A DNA stretch of 64,000 nt, taken from Primulina eburnea (Eukaryota; Streptophyta; Magnoliopsida; Lamiales; Gesneriaceae). Below, in pieces: positions 34,437-45,349 of the stretch. The translations under genes were made by a program, and so were the position numbers. A model generated the notes under the pieces. It had not been told where the DNA came from. It searched no databases and worked only from the letters and a program-made list of their open reading frames with translations. Every line of letters starts with the position of its first letter. Position 1 is the stretch's first letter. Where the stretch lies: assembly GCF_022965805.1 (NCBI RefSeq), contig NW_027331395.1:62001-126000 (forward strand), read 5' to 3'.

Positions 34437-36435
34437 TGTGGGGACCCGGGCTCTAAATCGATTCGATCTGGGATTAAATGGATCTGTGAGAAAATGTGGG
34501 TCAAATTTTTGCTTTTTAACACTAATTCTAATGTATATAATTAAGCATAAGGTCTTTATTTATTTTACAAACATACAAACATGTCTCGTTCTAATACATC
34601 AATCCAACTAGTGTTTAATAAAAAATACCAAAATACAAGTAGTCCAAGTCTAATAGAAGCCACTAGTCATCATCTGCGCCCGTAGTCACCACGCTATCTT
34701 GAACTCATCTCTGTCGTGACCCAGATCCTGCCCCACCTGTTGTTATTCACACATACAGACATAACAACAGCCGGAAACTCCGGTGAGAACAAATCCCAGT
34801 ATAAAACATGTATACATACATATGCATAGTAAAATCATAAAGCACAATCTCATGCATGTGACATAAATCATAGGTTCCATAGTCTATGAAACCAATCTAT
34901 ATAAGCATGCAATACAAATCAAATCATGTCTTGACTCAACTCGACTCTACTCTAGGGATCCCGGGGTGAATAAAACGTCACTGTCTGTTACCTACCCTCC
35001 CAATCGGGGTAACTGTACGTCTTATTCCTAGACTTCCGTCGTGTCTGTATCGAATGTCTACAATCGGAGGAAGTCTGCTCCTATGCATCGATACACCAAA
35101 CGTCTAGTTTTGACAAATCTGTCAATGAATCTCCTATCTCAATGCTTGAATATAAATCTATAGACAAAGCATGAATTACATCAAGAGATTTGAATATAAA
35201 TCTATAAACAAATCCAAATCATATTAAAGAGATAAACAATAAATCTAGTATGTGATTTTGTTGGGAAACTCCAATCAAATCTGATTCGAGTCGTATCTTC
35301 CCCAAAATCACATGAATTATACGTTTCTTGTCGTGGTCTCGTCGTAGTCGAAGTTTCGAAGACGAATCAGTCAATATCAAATCTGAAATGGAATTGTTGA
35401 TACACATTCTATCAATCTCTAATCTCAATCAACACATATCCAATTCAATACTTGATCTCGGTACAATTTGACGGCGTAACGACGTACTTTCTCAATACCG
35501 TTCAATCCTAAATCTCAACAAATATCAATACATCTTAATTCTCAACTCATAATCATCATCATAGGAATATGATAATACTCAAAATCTGCCTTATTTAACT
35601 CTAAACATGCTGGAAATAGTAGCTATAGCATAAAATATCCATTCTTCGATCCGGTTGCGAATAACCGTTACTTAAAATCATAAGAACATGTATCTACAAT
35701 CATAACAAGGTTTCCCCAGCATCAACAATTCAAAACATGCTAGAATTTAATGAAACTTACATTCCCTTGAAGCTAGTAGCACAAGGATTACAAATCTACG
35801 CTCGGATGGAAAATCGGTTGACCGGATCGTTCAAAACTCACAATCTAAGCTAGGATGCAAGTTTAAAAGAACTCTGAAGCTCTTCTCGTTTTTCACTTCT
35901 AAAATGGAAGGGGAAAGAGCCACCTCTATATATATCTTGCATGAAAAGGGACAAGTGTTATCATTTTTCAAGTAACACGCATGACCGCGGGTGCGGTAAC
36001 TCCTTTAGCGCGGGTGCGCTCATGCTTCGGCAATCCATTCATTTTCCAAAATTCAACGACCGCGGGTGCGGTCTCATTCTTACCGCGGGTCCGGTGTTGC
36101 TTCGGTAAAATTTGCCAACTTTCTGTCCATGCACCGCGGGTGCGGTGGTTCTTGAACCGCGGGTGCGGTCTTGCTTCGAATAACATTTCCTACCCTACTG
36201 GACATCGACCGCGGGTGCGGTCCTTCTAGCACCGCGGGTGCGGTGTCCCCTCGGCCTTAGCTTCACAAATTCACATTTAATGACCGCGGGTGCAATCCTT
36301 CTCTAGGCGCGGGTGCGGTCTAGCTTGTACTCAAAACTCTAATTTCTCATGTCTTTTCTCCCCTCATTGCATGTCATGCATTCTCATATCTTCGGAGTCT
36401 CACATCAATGAAGACTAATAGTCTTGAGCCTTACA
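34437..36435 (-). repeat. LTR shared by C-type elements
   Basis: 1999 bp, TGTGGGGACCC to GAGCCTTACA. A primer site lies on its left and a polypurine tract on its right, so it is at once the 5' LTR of a lost left element and the 3' LTR of element C on the right. Conserved inverted repeats: CTGTTGTTAT/ATAACAACAG (34737-34770), a long pair within 34968-35027, and one at 35250-35313. TATA tract 35926-35936. Confidence 0.88.
35984..36320 (-). repeat. ACCGCGGGTGCGGT hairpin cluster in U3 of C
   Basis: Ten copies, arranged as five pairs, of ACCGCGGGTGCGGT or close variants. Arms ACCGC and GCGGT can pair around GGGT. Pairs recur about every 60-80 bp. The cluster lies directly upstream of the TATA tract in element sense, the position taken by unrelated words in E, A and F. 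Confidence 0.9.
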
Positions 36436-36460
36436 TTTCTCCCCCTCTAAGAAATGATTT
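36436..36460 (-). promoter_or_regulatory. Polypurine tract of element C, split by A/B
   Basis: The minus strand reads TTAGAGGGGGAGAAA against the LTR. Just beyond it, at GATTT (36456-36460), the A/B complex is inserted. The sequence resumes at 59834 with the same GATTT and continues TTTCAAGGAAGAAATC on the minus strand, matching the pre-polypurine context of element D near 48300. This shows that 34437-36435 and 59834-61978 are two halves of one element. Confidence 0.88.
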
Positions 36461-36988
36461 TTTGGGGACCCGGACGCTAATCAAGTTCTTAATCATCATT
36501 GGGACTAATTAATCAATTATAAAACAGGGTCTAAAAAATTTTTCTTTTTAAATTGCGGAACTTAGTGAAATAAAACATATATACATCTCAGTATATAAAA
36601 TACAAATCCTGTATTACAAAACATTTATTCAAACTAGAGTTTAACATCTAATATCAATTGTTCAAACCCTATCTCAGAACAAAGTCCGAAGTCTCCACTC
36701 TAACTCGATCTCTCTTCATCTCCTCGACCCTGAACCTGTCCCACCTGTTGTCAAGTACACATACAGACAAGACAACAGCCGGATAAACCGGTGAGAATAA
36801 CTCCCAGTATAAATCAATGAAACATGCGATCATATAACAAATATAAAGCATGTAATCAGGTATCAACAATATGTAACGAATCTGAAACATAATCAATAAC
36901 ACACTGTCAACTATACTCGTAGCTACAAAATTCAGACTAGACTCAATCCTAGTCTAGGGATCCCGGTTCCAGACGTCGGTCTGCATAT

Positions 36989-37396
36989 ATCGACTAACAG
37001 TAATAGAAAAGACTCCAGTTCTATCCACGCCGATATAGTATCGATTAACAGTAATAGAAAAGACTCCAGTTCTATCCACACCGATACAGTATCGATTAAC
37101 AGTAATAGACGAAGCCCTGATTCTATTCACATTGATATATTATCGATTACCAGTAATAGAGCAAGCCCCGATTCTATTCACATTGATATGACATCGATTA
37201 CCAGTAATAGAACAAAGTCCGATTCTATCCACATCGATATAACATCGATTAACAGTAATAGAAGGAACGATGAATCTATCCACATCGATATAATATCAAC
37301 CAACAGTAATAGAAGAAGCTATACATCTATCCACATCGATATAATATCAACCAACAGTAATAGAAGAAGCTATCAGTCTACCCACATCGATAATCA
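36989..37396 (-). repeat. 51-bp minisatellite in LTR A
   Basis: Eight tandem copies of a 51-bp unit with core CGATTAACAGTAATAG...CTATCCACATCGATAT. The same array is in the other two A/B LTRs (about 51766-52173 and 57957-58364). Six copies in reverse orientation lie in each LTR of element D (42702-43010, 49392-49700). It replaces the GAATAAGACGT inverted-repeat region of families C, E and F. Confidence 0.9.
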
Positions 37397-38339
37397 ATCA
37401 TCCAGTGACAGTCTTTGGCACAACCGCCAATACACCATCTTATGACATCATGCAATGTGCCCGTGGCGATCCCACCACTAACGGCACTTCTGTCATAAGA
37501 TTACTCTTCTAATACCTGTAATCTATAACTCAAGGAAACAAGTATAACAATCAATCAATGCAAATATCAATGCAATAAAGTAAAGTATGTGATTTAGGGA
37601 AACCCAAGTCTAAACCGACTCAAGTCCATCTCCCAATACCACATTGACTTATACCTTTATCTTCTCGCTCAGAAGAAGAAGAAGAAGAAGTCCCGACTCT
37701 ATCTCGGTCCATTCCCAATCTGGTAATAACAATACCGAACAGATATAATATCAATATTCAACTCAATTCAATACCTGTTCTGATTAATATTCAAATCAAA
37801 ATATACGATGATCGATATCCAATCAAGATACACTCTAATCCATATCGACCATATCACAATATAATCGAAATCACTACAGAATCTGATCAATATTAATTAA
37901 CTGATGTTTCAACGGTACAACAATACAGTCTAGATAACCCCGTCACTCCGAACATCACAGATATATTACCAGAACTCATAATCAATATCGATACCAGTCA
38001 TAAACTCAATAAAAATACATATCTGATATACATTCTCAGTCAAATCGACTCCAAAAATCATAACAATTTCATAAACAGTTTGTTTCTCAATCTGACTTCG
38101 ATTCTATGATGTCTAACATGACAAGAATATCATTTATGAATCCTATTCAATTCTGACAGTATCATAATTTCAAGACATGTCAAAACGTAGTAAAACTTAC
38201 GTCCAGTTGTAGCCTACGTCGATAGGAACTCGGTACTGTAATTGGATTCAAAATCTGACGGACGGATTTTTCACAAAAGGCGTAAGGATTTCTGGAGGAA
38301 TTTCCTTTCTCGTTCTTCCTTATCATTTCTGAAGAAGAA

Positions 38340-38340
<1 letters not shown>

Positions 38341-38371
<31 letters not shown>
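38341..38371. repeat. TA microsatellite at the LTR promoter (A/B left)
   Basis: An uninterrupted (TA)n run of about 31 bp in the core promoter position, between the GC-rich hairpin cluster and the transcribed region. The equivalent tract is about 37 bp with one interruption in the middle LTR and about 71 bp in the right LTR. Confidence 0.85.
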
Positions 38372-38372
<1 letters not shown>

Positions 38373-38419
38373 CATCCGTTGCATGCAAGAGAAACGTTGC
38401 ATATTTCATGCTTTCCGGG

Positions 38420-38672
38420 TGGCGCGCGAGCGGTCATATTCTACCGCTCGGGCGCCGAATATTCTGTCCGAAGATAATCTCGATACACACCGGCGCTCGA
38501 GCGGTCAAAAACTACCGCTCGGGGCGCCGAACATTCTGCCCAAGCCTCGAATTCTCACCCCTTTGGCGCTCGGGCGGTAAATCCTTACCGCTCGGGCGCG
38601 GAGGATTCTGTCCATCTACCTTCTTATCATACATTGGCGCTCGGGCGGTAGCTTTCTGCCGCTCGGGCGCCA
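38420..38672 (-). repeat. GCGCTCGGGCGG hairpin cluster in U3 of A/B left LTR
   Basis: Four pairs of GGCGCTCGGGCGGTA and TACCGCTCGGGCGCC, each pair facing inward around a 5-8 base loop. Arms GCGGTA/TACCGC pair fully and the outer parts pair with a few G-U matches. The cluster is immediately upstream of the TA tract in element sense. Confidence 0.9.
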
Positions 38673-38818
38673 ACAGTTCTTTACCAAAAATGCCTAATTC
38701 ACATGCTTCACCCCCATCTGGTCTCTGAATAGCCCGGCTTCTTTATTCGAGTTCATATCACCTCAATCATATCAGTTAATCAACGTCTGATTATAATGAT
38801 TAAATTTCGGGCATTACA

Positions 38819-41395
38819 TTTCTCCCCCTCTTAGATCTGAGTTCGTCCTCGAACTCGTAAGCAATCAATTCAGACATAACAGAAGAAATGTATAATAGAG
38901 TTTAGATCAAAGCTCATCTCAATGAACCCGTTCTGAAATCTCTTTCTTGTATCAACCTCTGATTTCAACTCTGGAATGAGAATTCATGAAGTATAGTATC
39001 ATAATACTTCTCAAACTAACTCTGACATAATCAATCTTGCCATGTTGGTTATACAACATCCGTATAAACCACTTCCCATTTATAACAAAACAATACCAGT
39101 AATTGTTATCCAATATGTTTATCCTGATCAAGGACCTATATAGTCTTTAGCTTCGAAGACCAATCATCATCATCCGACGTTGGTTTCTGGAATCTGTTCA
39201 TTCTGAACTATCTTTATCTTCTTTCGAATTCTCTTCAAAAGAAATAAAACTCTGTAGTATTCACTGTAAACTGTCTTGAATATAACTATCCCCTTACCAA
39301 TCTGATAAGCTGATAGGTATGGTCACATAGTGATACTAGGTCATATCCATTAGTGCTAACATCCAGCACTAAAGTTGTACCAAATTCTTTTAATATCTGG
39401 ATAACACATTCTGATTGCCTGTCAATCTATGAATAATCTGCGAAAGAGCTCATGATATCTTCTATCACAAGTACAAACTCAATCAAAATCACAATCTGAT
39501 ATAATCTACTTAAATTTTCTGTTCCATCTGAACATTTCTTTGACATCGATCTACGTCATCTAGTTCTGTTTGTACGTAGTCTGGTACAAACTGATAGATA
39601 TGGATTAAGTAATCTGTCAATCATAATCATATCATATCTCAATCTGGAGAAAGTGACGGTACTTTCATTACGAAAGCCATAGAAATGTACTCCCATTTCT
39701 ATTCAGAAATATACAAAATCTGTAATAATCGTCTGATTTCTATCTTTCTGCCTATTCTGTTAGCGATTTAGACATATCAATATGATTTCTGCCAACATTT
39801 CAGTACAATTTCTGTCATAACTGATTTAATCTGTCTATACCAACACTGTCTGTTATCCGAATGAAAACTGAATCCACTATTGTGCATGTCTGATACTATC
39901 TGTGATATCTGATTCGAACTCATTCGGCACAAACAAATCAGTTAATAATATATAAAAAAATAAATAAGAAATACCTACCTGGTATTCGGCTCTGACCACA
40001 GATATCAAATTCTGTTATACAATTCTGAAACATTCTGATATAACATTTCTGAACTGTTGCAACTCTCAACTGTTTACAATAATCTGTATCAAACATACAT
40101 GCACCCCACAGTAATAACAGTCAGATTCGAAATAAAGACAACCTATACAGATCTAGTGAGTTTAAGAAAACTCATAAAACAACGATTGCTGGCAATACTG
40201 ATAATTCTGACTACTGATCAATCTTCACAGTGACTAAATCATCTGCCATATCTCATCTGCAAATAGAATATGCTCCCAAACAATATAAGATGTCTCAAAT
40301 ACTGATTTAGAGCAATCACAATACGCAAGCAGATATAACATAATAAGGGAATAAGAGAATAAGAAAATCTGTAAAACTCAGCAATTCTGACTTTCTGACA
40401 TTTCTGCTAATTCTGATATATTTGTTACCTGTGTCGTTTACAGTCGCTGATTTCTGTCTCAACTGTGCAAATAAATCGGTATACAAACTGCAGATATCAC
40501 ATATTCTGAATACAATCTGTTTCAATTATGATTCATACCGGACTAATTTCTGTATACAATAATCACGGTTCTCTGAATATTCAATAAAATCTTCAAATAT
40601 TCCATTTAATCAATCAGATGCTGTAAACATATCAAATATCATAGATATAACAAGCATAAAATCATCAGAATATCCCTGAATCTAAGAGTTAGCAATCTGT
40701 ACCCTTCTATTAATCTTCCATATCATTCTGTACTGAATTTTAGTATATAACCATTACCTGGTATCGATTCAATTATGAAATCTACCTTTCTGATATCAAC
40801 ACATCTGAAATCTTATCTAGGCAAATATCAATCAATCCTTACGTAACTATCAAATCTGTAGTTGCTAAACTCGATTTCAGTAGGTCTACTGAATACATAA
40901 GGATACTATCTGTTCCTTTCTGTAATAATCGAGTTATAAACAATGCATATATCACAGAAATTCTGAATCTAGAGTCTTTACCGGAAAATCTCCGTTTATC
41001 AGCCAGATCTGGTCTGAATCTTATCATATCTGGAATAATTTCGACAATATCTCTGTACTTGTTCATCATTACAATTTCAGTAATGCAATTAAATCAGATC
41101 ATCATACACAAGTACAGCCCAGTCTAACTCCATCTCATTTTTATCTTACTGCAGTATATATATCTATATCATCATAAAAATCTTAGATATCATCATTTTC
41201 CTCAACAATCAAGGACATTAATACCACAGTATAAACAAACTCCATAGATACAGCATATCTCCATGCTACTCAATCACAGATACTCATAAAAATGCCTTAG
41301 CACATATCAATACATATGCAATATAATCATAAAGAAATAGTACCTATGATGTTCTGGGTCTGTTCTTCTGTCATTATCACCAATGACTCTGCTCT
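38819..41395 (-). pseudogene. Eroded pol of interior A
   Basis: After the polypurine tract (38819-38832) there is about 2.5 kb with no usable frame but recognisable collinear remnants of Tekay pol. Near 39360-39440 are traces of the integrase stretch around [15 protein letters not shown]; near 39650-39710 the first catalytic Asp region; near 39880-40000 the link to RNase H. At 40839-41069 the minus strand still encodes a stretch like the end of protease and the linker to RT ([23 protein letters not shown]). RT and RNase H are essentially unrecognisable. Interior B has the same erosion. Confidence 0.75.
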
Positions 41396-41646
41396 CTAAA
41401 ATCTTCGAGGACCCTTCTGGGGACAGACTCTAGCAAAGTGTCCCTGTTGTCTGCAGATATGACAAGTACCAGTCACTCCCTGGCATGGTTCTGTGGGATG
41501 TCTTCCCCCACAAGTTCTGCAATACACCCCATTATAGCTCGGGCTAGAACCGCTGGAACTAGAGGAACCACCTCCTAATTTCTTGAACGGTTTCTTTCGA
41601 GCTTTAAGCAACTCTTGCTTTCCACTCGTGCTGCCACGTTCAAATC
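41396..41646 (-). pseudogene. gag C-terminal part of interior A, cut by element D
   Basis: The last 71 codons after the nearest Met and some upstream sequence encode the Lys-rich linker (ARKKPFKKLGGG), a Ser-rich run and two zinc-knuckle motifs, CRTCGGRHPTEPC and CHICRQQGHFARVC, ending at a stop near 41396. At 41642-41646 (AAATC) the gene is cut by element D and continues at 50226. It is nearly identical to the intact gag at 56171-57016, so the missing piece and the cut point can be placed exactly. Confidence 0.9.
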
Positions 41647-43535
41647 TGTAAGGCCCGAGATTATATCATTTTAATTCGAGATTATTTAATTTACGAATTT
41701 TGGAATGATAAATTCGATTCCACGGTTTTTGTAATTAATTAGGATTGAAATGGGAGTAAAAAGAGTTGTGAGGACCAAATCGCAAATAGTGAAGATTTCA
41801 GGGGCTAAAGTGCAATTAGCACTTGAGTGACACTTGTCACACCATGCAATTGATATATAAATACAATTGCAATTAACGAATTCAGAGCAACAACCGAGAT
41901 TCCAAAGAAGATTTCCTCAAATTCTTGTGATCTTAGATTTTTGATTCCGTGTGAACCGTCTATCAGAATTTAAATCCGAACACGGTACCGAGCTCCTCTT
42001 GACACGAGCTACAACTGGACGTAAGTTTTGTTACATTTTGACATGCTTTGAAATTATGCAATGGTCAGAATTTAATAGGATTCATATATGATGTTCTTGA
42101 CATGTTAGACATCGTAGAATCGAAGTCAGATTGAGAAACGGACTGATTATGGAATGGTTATGGATTTTTAGGGTATATTGAGTTATACCGGACAGATTTG
42201 AATTATGAAGGGATTACGGATTGTATTGGATATGAGTTATAGATTGTAACTGTTATCTGGTGAATTGGTATTGACGGGGATATTGAAATTATACCGTTAT
42301 ACCGTTAATTTGAATTAAATCCAGATTGATCAGATTGTTATGATATTGACTGGTATATTGATATGAGATTATTGATATTGTCAGTACCAGACAGATTGTG
42401 AGTTCAGGACTTCGACTGAGCCAGAAATCGACGAAGGAAAGGTATAAGTCAATGTGGTATTGGGAGATGGACTTGAGTCGGTTTAGACTTGGGTTTCCCT
42501 AAATCACATACTTTACTTTATTGCATTGATATTTGCATTGATTGATTGATATACTTGTTTTCTTGAGTTATAGATTACAGGTATTAGAAGAGTAATCTTA
42601 TGACAGAAGTGCTGTTAGTGGTTGGATCACCACGGGCACATTGCACGATGTCATAAGATGGTGTATTGGCGGATGTGCCAAAGACTGTCACTGGATGTTT
42701 GGCTATCGATGTGGATAGGATGGTGGCTTTTTCTATTACTGTTAATCAGTATTGTATCGATGTGGATAGATTAGTAGCTCTTCTATTACTGTTAATCGTT
42801 GTCATATCGATGTGGATAGAATTAGAGTTGCTTCTATTACTGTTAATCGGTACTATATTGATGTGGATAGAATAATAGCTTCCTCTATTACTGGTAATCG
42901 ATACCGTATCGATGTGAATAGAACTGGAGTCTTTTCTATTACTGTTGATCGATACCATATCGTCGTGGATAGAACTAGAGTCTTTTCTATTACTGTTAGT
43001 CGATATATGCATGCCAACTTCTGGAATCGGGATCCCTAGACTAGGATTGAGTCTAGTCTGAATGATGTAGCTACGAGTATTGTTGACAGTTTGATAATGA
43101 TTATGTTTCAGACTTTGTTACATATATCTGTTACCTGATTACATGATTTATATTGTTTATATGATTGCATGTTTCGTTGATTAATACTGGGAGTATATTC
43201 TCACCGGTTTATCCGGCTGTTGTCTTGTCTGTATGTGTACTTGACAACAGGTGGGACAGGTTCAGGGTCGAGAAGATGAAGAGAGAGATCGTGATTAGAG
43301 TGGTGGCACTGGACTTGGATTAGAGATAGGATTGAACACTTGATAGTAGTTGTCAAACCCCAGTTTGAATAAATGTTTATGATACAGGACTTGTATTTTA
43401 TATACTGATATGTATATATGTCTTGATTTCACTACGTTCCGCAATTTAAAAAGAAAAATTTTTAGACCCTGTTTTATAATTGATTAATTAGTCCCAATGA
43501 TGATTAAGAACTTGATTAGCGTCCGGGTCCCCACA
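41647..43535 (+). repeat. 5' LTR of element D
   Basis: TGTAAGGCCCGAG to GGGTCCCCACA. U3 has a clear TATA box (TATATAAATA) at 41854-41863 and lacks a GC-rich palindrome cluster. The later part holds the six-copy 51-bp minisatellite (42702-43010), the CTGTTGTC/GACAACAG hairpin (43217-43250) and the CCGG-TTTAT-CCGG hairpin. From about 42430 on it is the reverse complement relative of LTR A. Confidence 0.95.
41854..41863 (+). promoter_or_regulatory. TATA box of element D
   Basis: TATATAAATA, a good match to the plant TATA consensus, 207 bp into the LTR. It is followed by an AT-rich then CAACA-type stretch suited to a start site. In the 3' LTR the box is TATATATATA at about 48544. Confidence 0.7.
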
Positions 43536-43540
43536 ACAGG

Positions 43541-43552
43541 TGGTATCAGAAC
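43541..43552 (+). promoter_or_regulatory. Primer binding site of element D
   Basis: TGGTATCAGAAC, one mismatch from the initiator tRNA-Met complement, five bases after the LTR end. Confidence 0.88.
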
Positions 43553-43774
43553 GATAGATCCCTTAGACTGAGATAGAAGCTAGTGAGCGGGGTAGATTGA
43601 TTTTCTTTCCTGCTTTTGATTGCTAGCATGAATTCCTGTTTTAATACATATTTGCCTGAATATCTGATTTTGATATGGTATTGTATATTATTGGAATGGA
43701 TCAGCTGTAAGATGATCCGAGGAGGCTTGAAACAGGATTATTGTTAGAATTGCTAACCTTTTTGGTTATCAAAT

Positions 43775-44854
43775 ATGCCTCCGAGAAGAATGCCAGAACA
43801 GGGGAGTACCTCAAATCCTCCCATGGATGTGACACCTACAGCAATGGAGAAATTGCTGAAAAGATTTCAGTCATTCCATTCACCGACTTTGAAAGGAACG
43901 GAGAATTCCGTGGAATGTGAAAGTTGGTTGGACGATATTGAATCGTTGTTCGAATCTTTGGAATACACTGAGGAAAAGAGGGTGAAACTGATCGGACACC
44001 AGTTGCATGACGTTGCTAAACACTGGTGGAACACGACAAAACGGGCTTTGGAATTACGAGGTACGGCCATTACCTGGAATGTGTTTAAGACTGAATTTTA
44101 TCTACGGTTCTTTCCAGTTTCATATAGGAAGGACAAGGGAGCCGAGTTTGCAAACTTGAGACAGGGCCAGTTAAACATTGAGGATTATGTGGCTAAGTTC
44201 TCTACTCTGCTCCGATTTGCCCCGCATGTGGCTGGGAGTGATGAGGCCGTTGCAGACCAATTCATAAATGGTCTAAATCCTGAAATTTTTACCTTGGTGA
44301 ATACCGGAAGGCCAAACAATTTCACTGATGCTCTGAACCGAGCTAAGGGAGCCGAAGCCGGACTGATAAGACAGAAAGAGGCTTCGTTTGTGCCTTCAGT
44401 ACCGAGTTCACAGCTGCCTCCACCATTTCCTCGATTTGAAAGTTGTAGTGGAAGTGGAAAGAAAGACTTCCTGAAAGTTAAGGGGAAGAAATTTAAGAAA
44501 GCTGGAAGTAGTTCATCCAGTTCGAGTGGCTCTAGACAGACTGTCAGGGCCAGAGTTACACAGGACCATACTGTAGCACCTGTGGAGGGAGGCATTCCAC
44601 AGAGCAGTGCAAAGGAGTGTTCGGCAACTGCCGCATTTGTAAACAGCATGGACACTTTGCCCGAGTGTGTCCACAGCGTGGTGCCCAGGGATCTCAGGCT
44701 GCTGAGTCGTCTGGATCAGTGGCTCAGACAGGAAGACGATCTTCTGCCGTTCATTCCTTTCAGCCAGCACTGTCTACTCAGTCACAGCAGAGGCCGGGAG
44801 GGAGCCAGACAGCGAACCAGCCTCCTCGACAGCAGGCCCGACTATTTGCGTTGA
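43775..44854 (+). pseudogene. gag of element D, frameshifted
   Basis: Starts at the first ATG after the primer site (MPPRRMPEQG). Residues about 35-200 form the retrotransposon gag domain (WLDDIESLFESL, KLIGHQLHDVAKHWW, TWNVFKTEFYLRFF, LRQGQLNIEDYVAKFSTLLRFAPH, INGLNPEIF), followed by a Lys-rich linker and a Ser run near residue 250. Beyond about 44530 this frame no longer resembles gag: the zinc knuckles (CSTCGGRHSTEQC, CRICKQHGHFARVC) lie in the neighbouring frame, so one base is lost or gained between about 44520 and 44570. The product assembles virus-like particles in intact relatives. The last 100 or so residues of this frame are spurious. Confidence 0.9.
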
Positions 44855-45327
44855 CTGAGGAGCAAGCACAGGATGCACCTGATGATGTCGTGGCAGGTAA
44901 CTTTTTTATTTCTGGTTATCCTGCATATGTGCTGATTGACACTGGTGCATCGCATACTTTTATTTCCGAGAGATTTGCATTGAGTCATGCAATACCTATT
45001 GAGTCATTATCTGCGGTAGTGTCTGTTTCTTCTCCGTTAGGAATAGGTTTGATATCAGTGAAATATGTGAAACCTTGTAGACTGCAGTACGATGGACATA
45101 CGATTGAGCTAGACTGTATTGTGCTTGGTTTATCTGATTTTGATTGCATTATCGGTATCGATATGTTGGCCAAGTATCGAGCTACAGTCAATTGTTTCCA
45201 CAAGATTGTTCGATTCAGACCTGAAATAGCTGAGGAGTGGAAATTTTATGGTAAGGGTTCTCGTTCTAGAATTCCTTTGATATCTGCAATGAATATGAGC
45301 GGATGGATTCCTGGTATATTCAGTTGA
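44617..45327 (+). pseudogene. Zinc knuckle and aspartic protease of element D
   Basis: A 236-codon frame, counted from a Met inside the nucleocapsid region; the true chain continues from gag. It contains the knuckle CRICKQHGHFARVC at about residues 6-19, a Gln/Pro-rich linker, then a retropepsin-type protease with the active-site motif DTGASHTF at residues 108-115 and the downstream IIGIDMLAKYRA segment near residue 190. The protease would cut the gag-pol polyprotein. The frame ends at 45327, just before the RT start, because of a second frameshift near 45290-45315. The expected YSVDLLKSS bridge to RT is in the next frame. Confidence 0.9.
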
Positions 45328-45349
45328 CTTACTGAAATCGAGCCCATCA

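Larger units (their letters stand above)
36461..38818 (-). repeat. Left LTR of A/B
   Basis: 2358 bp. Its first bases are TTTGGGGACC where the other copies have TGTGGGGACC, a terminal G-to-T change. R/U5 contains the CTGTTGTC/GACAACAG hairpin (36745-36778), the CCGG-ATAAA-CCGG hairpin and the 51-bp minisatellite. U3 contains a TA tract and a GC-rich hairpin cluster. Confidence 0.92.

Noticed and set aside
37188..37445. Frames of repeated SINSNRR / IDIIS words in the A/B and D LTRs
   Set aside because: The 51-bp minisatellite is a multiple of three, so any frame stays open across it on either strand. This is an arithmetic effect, also at 42666-43039, 49356-49729, 51965-52222 and 58156-58413.
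44520..44570. Programmed ribosomal frameshift between gag and pol in element D
   Set aside because: The break falls within the nucleocapsid region before its knuckles, there is a second break near 45300, and the related intact gag at 56171-57016 reads through in one frame. Mutation or sequencing error is more likely.
44185..44655. A 156-codon frame antisense to gag of element D
   Set aside because: It mirrors a clearly homologous gag on the other strand and shows no recognisable domain of its own.
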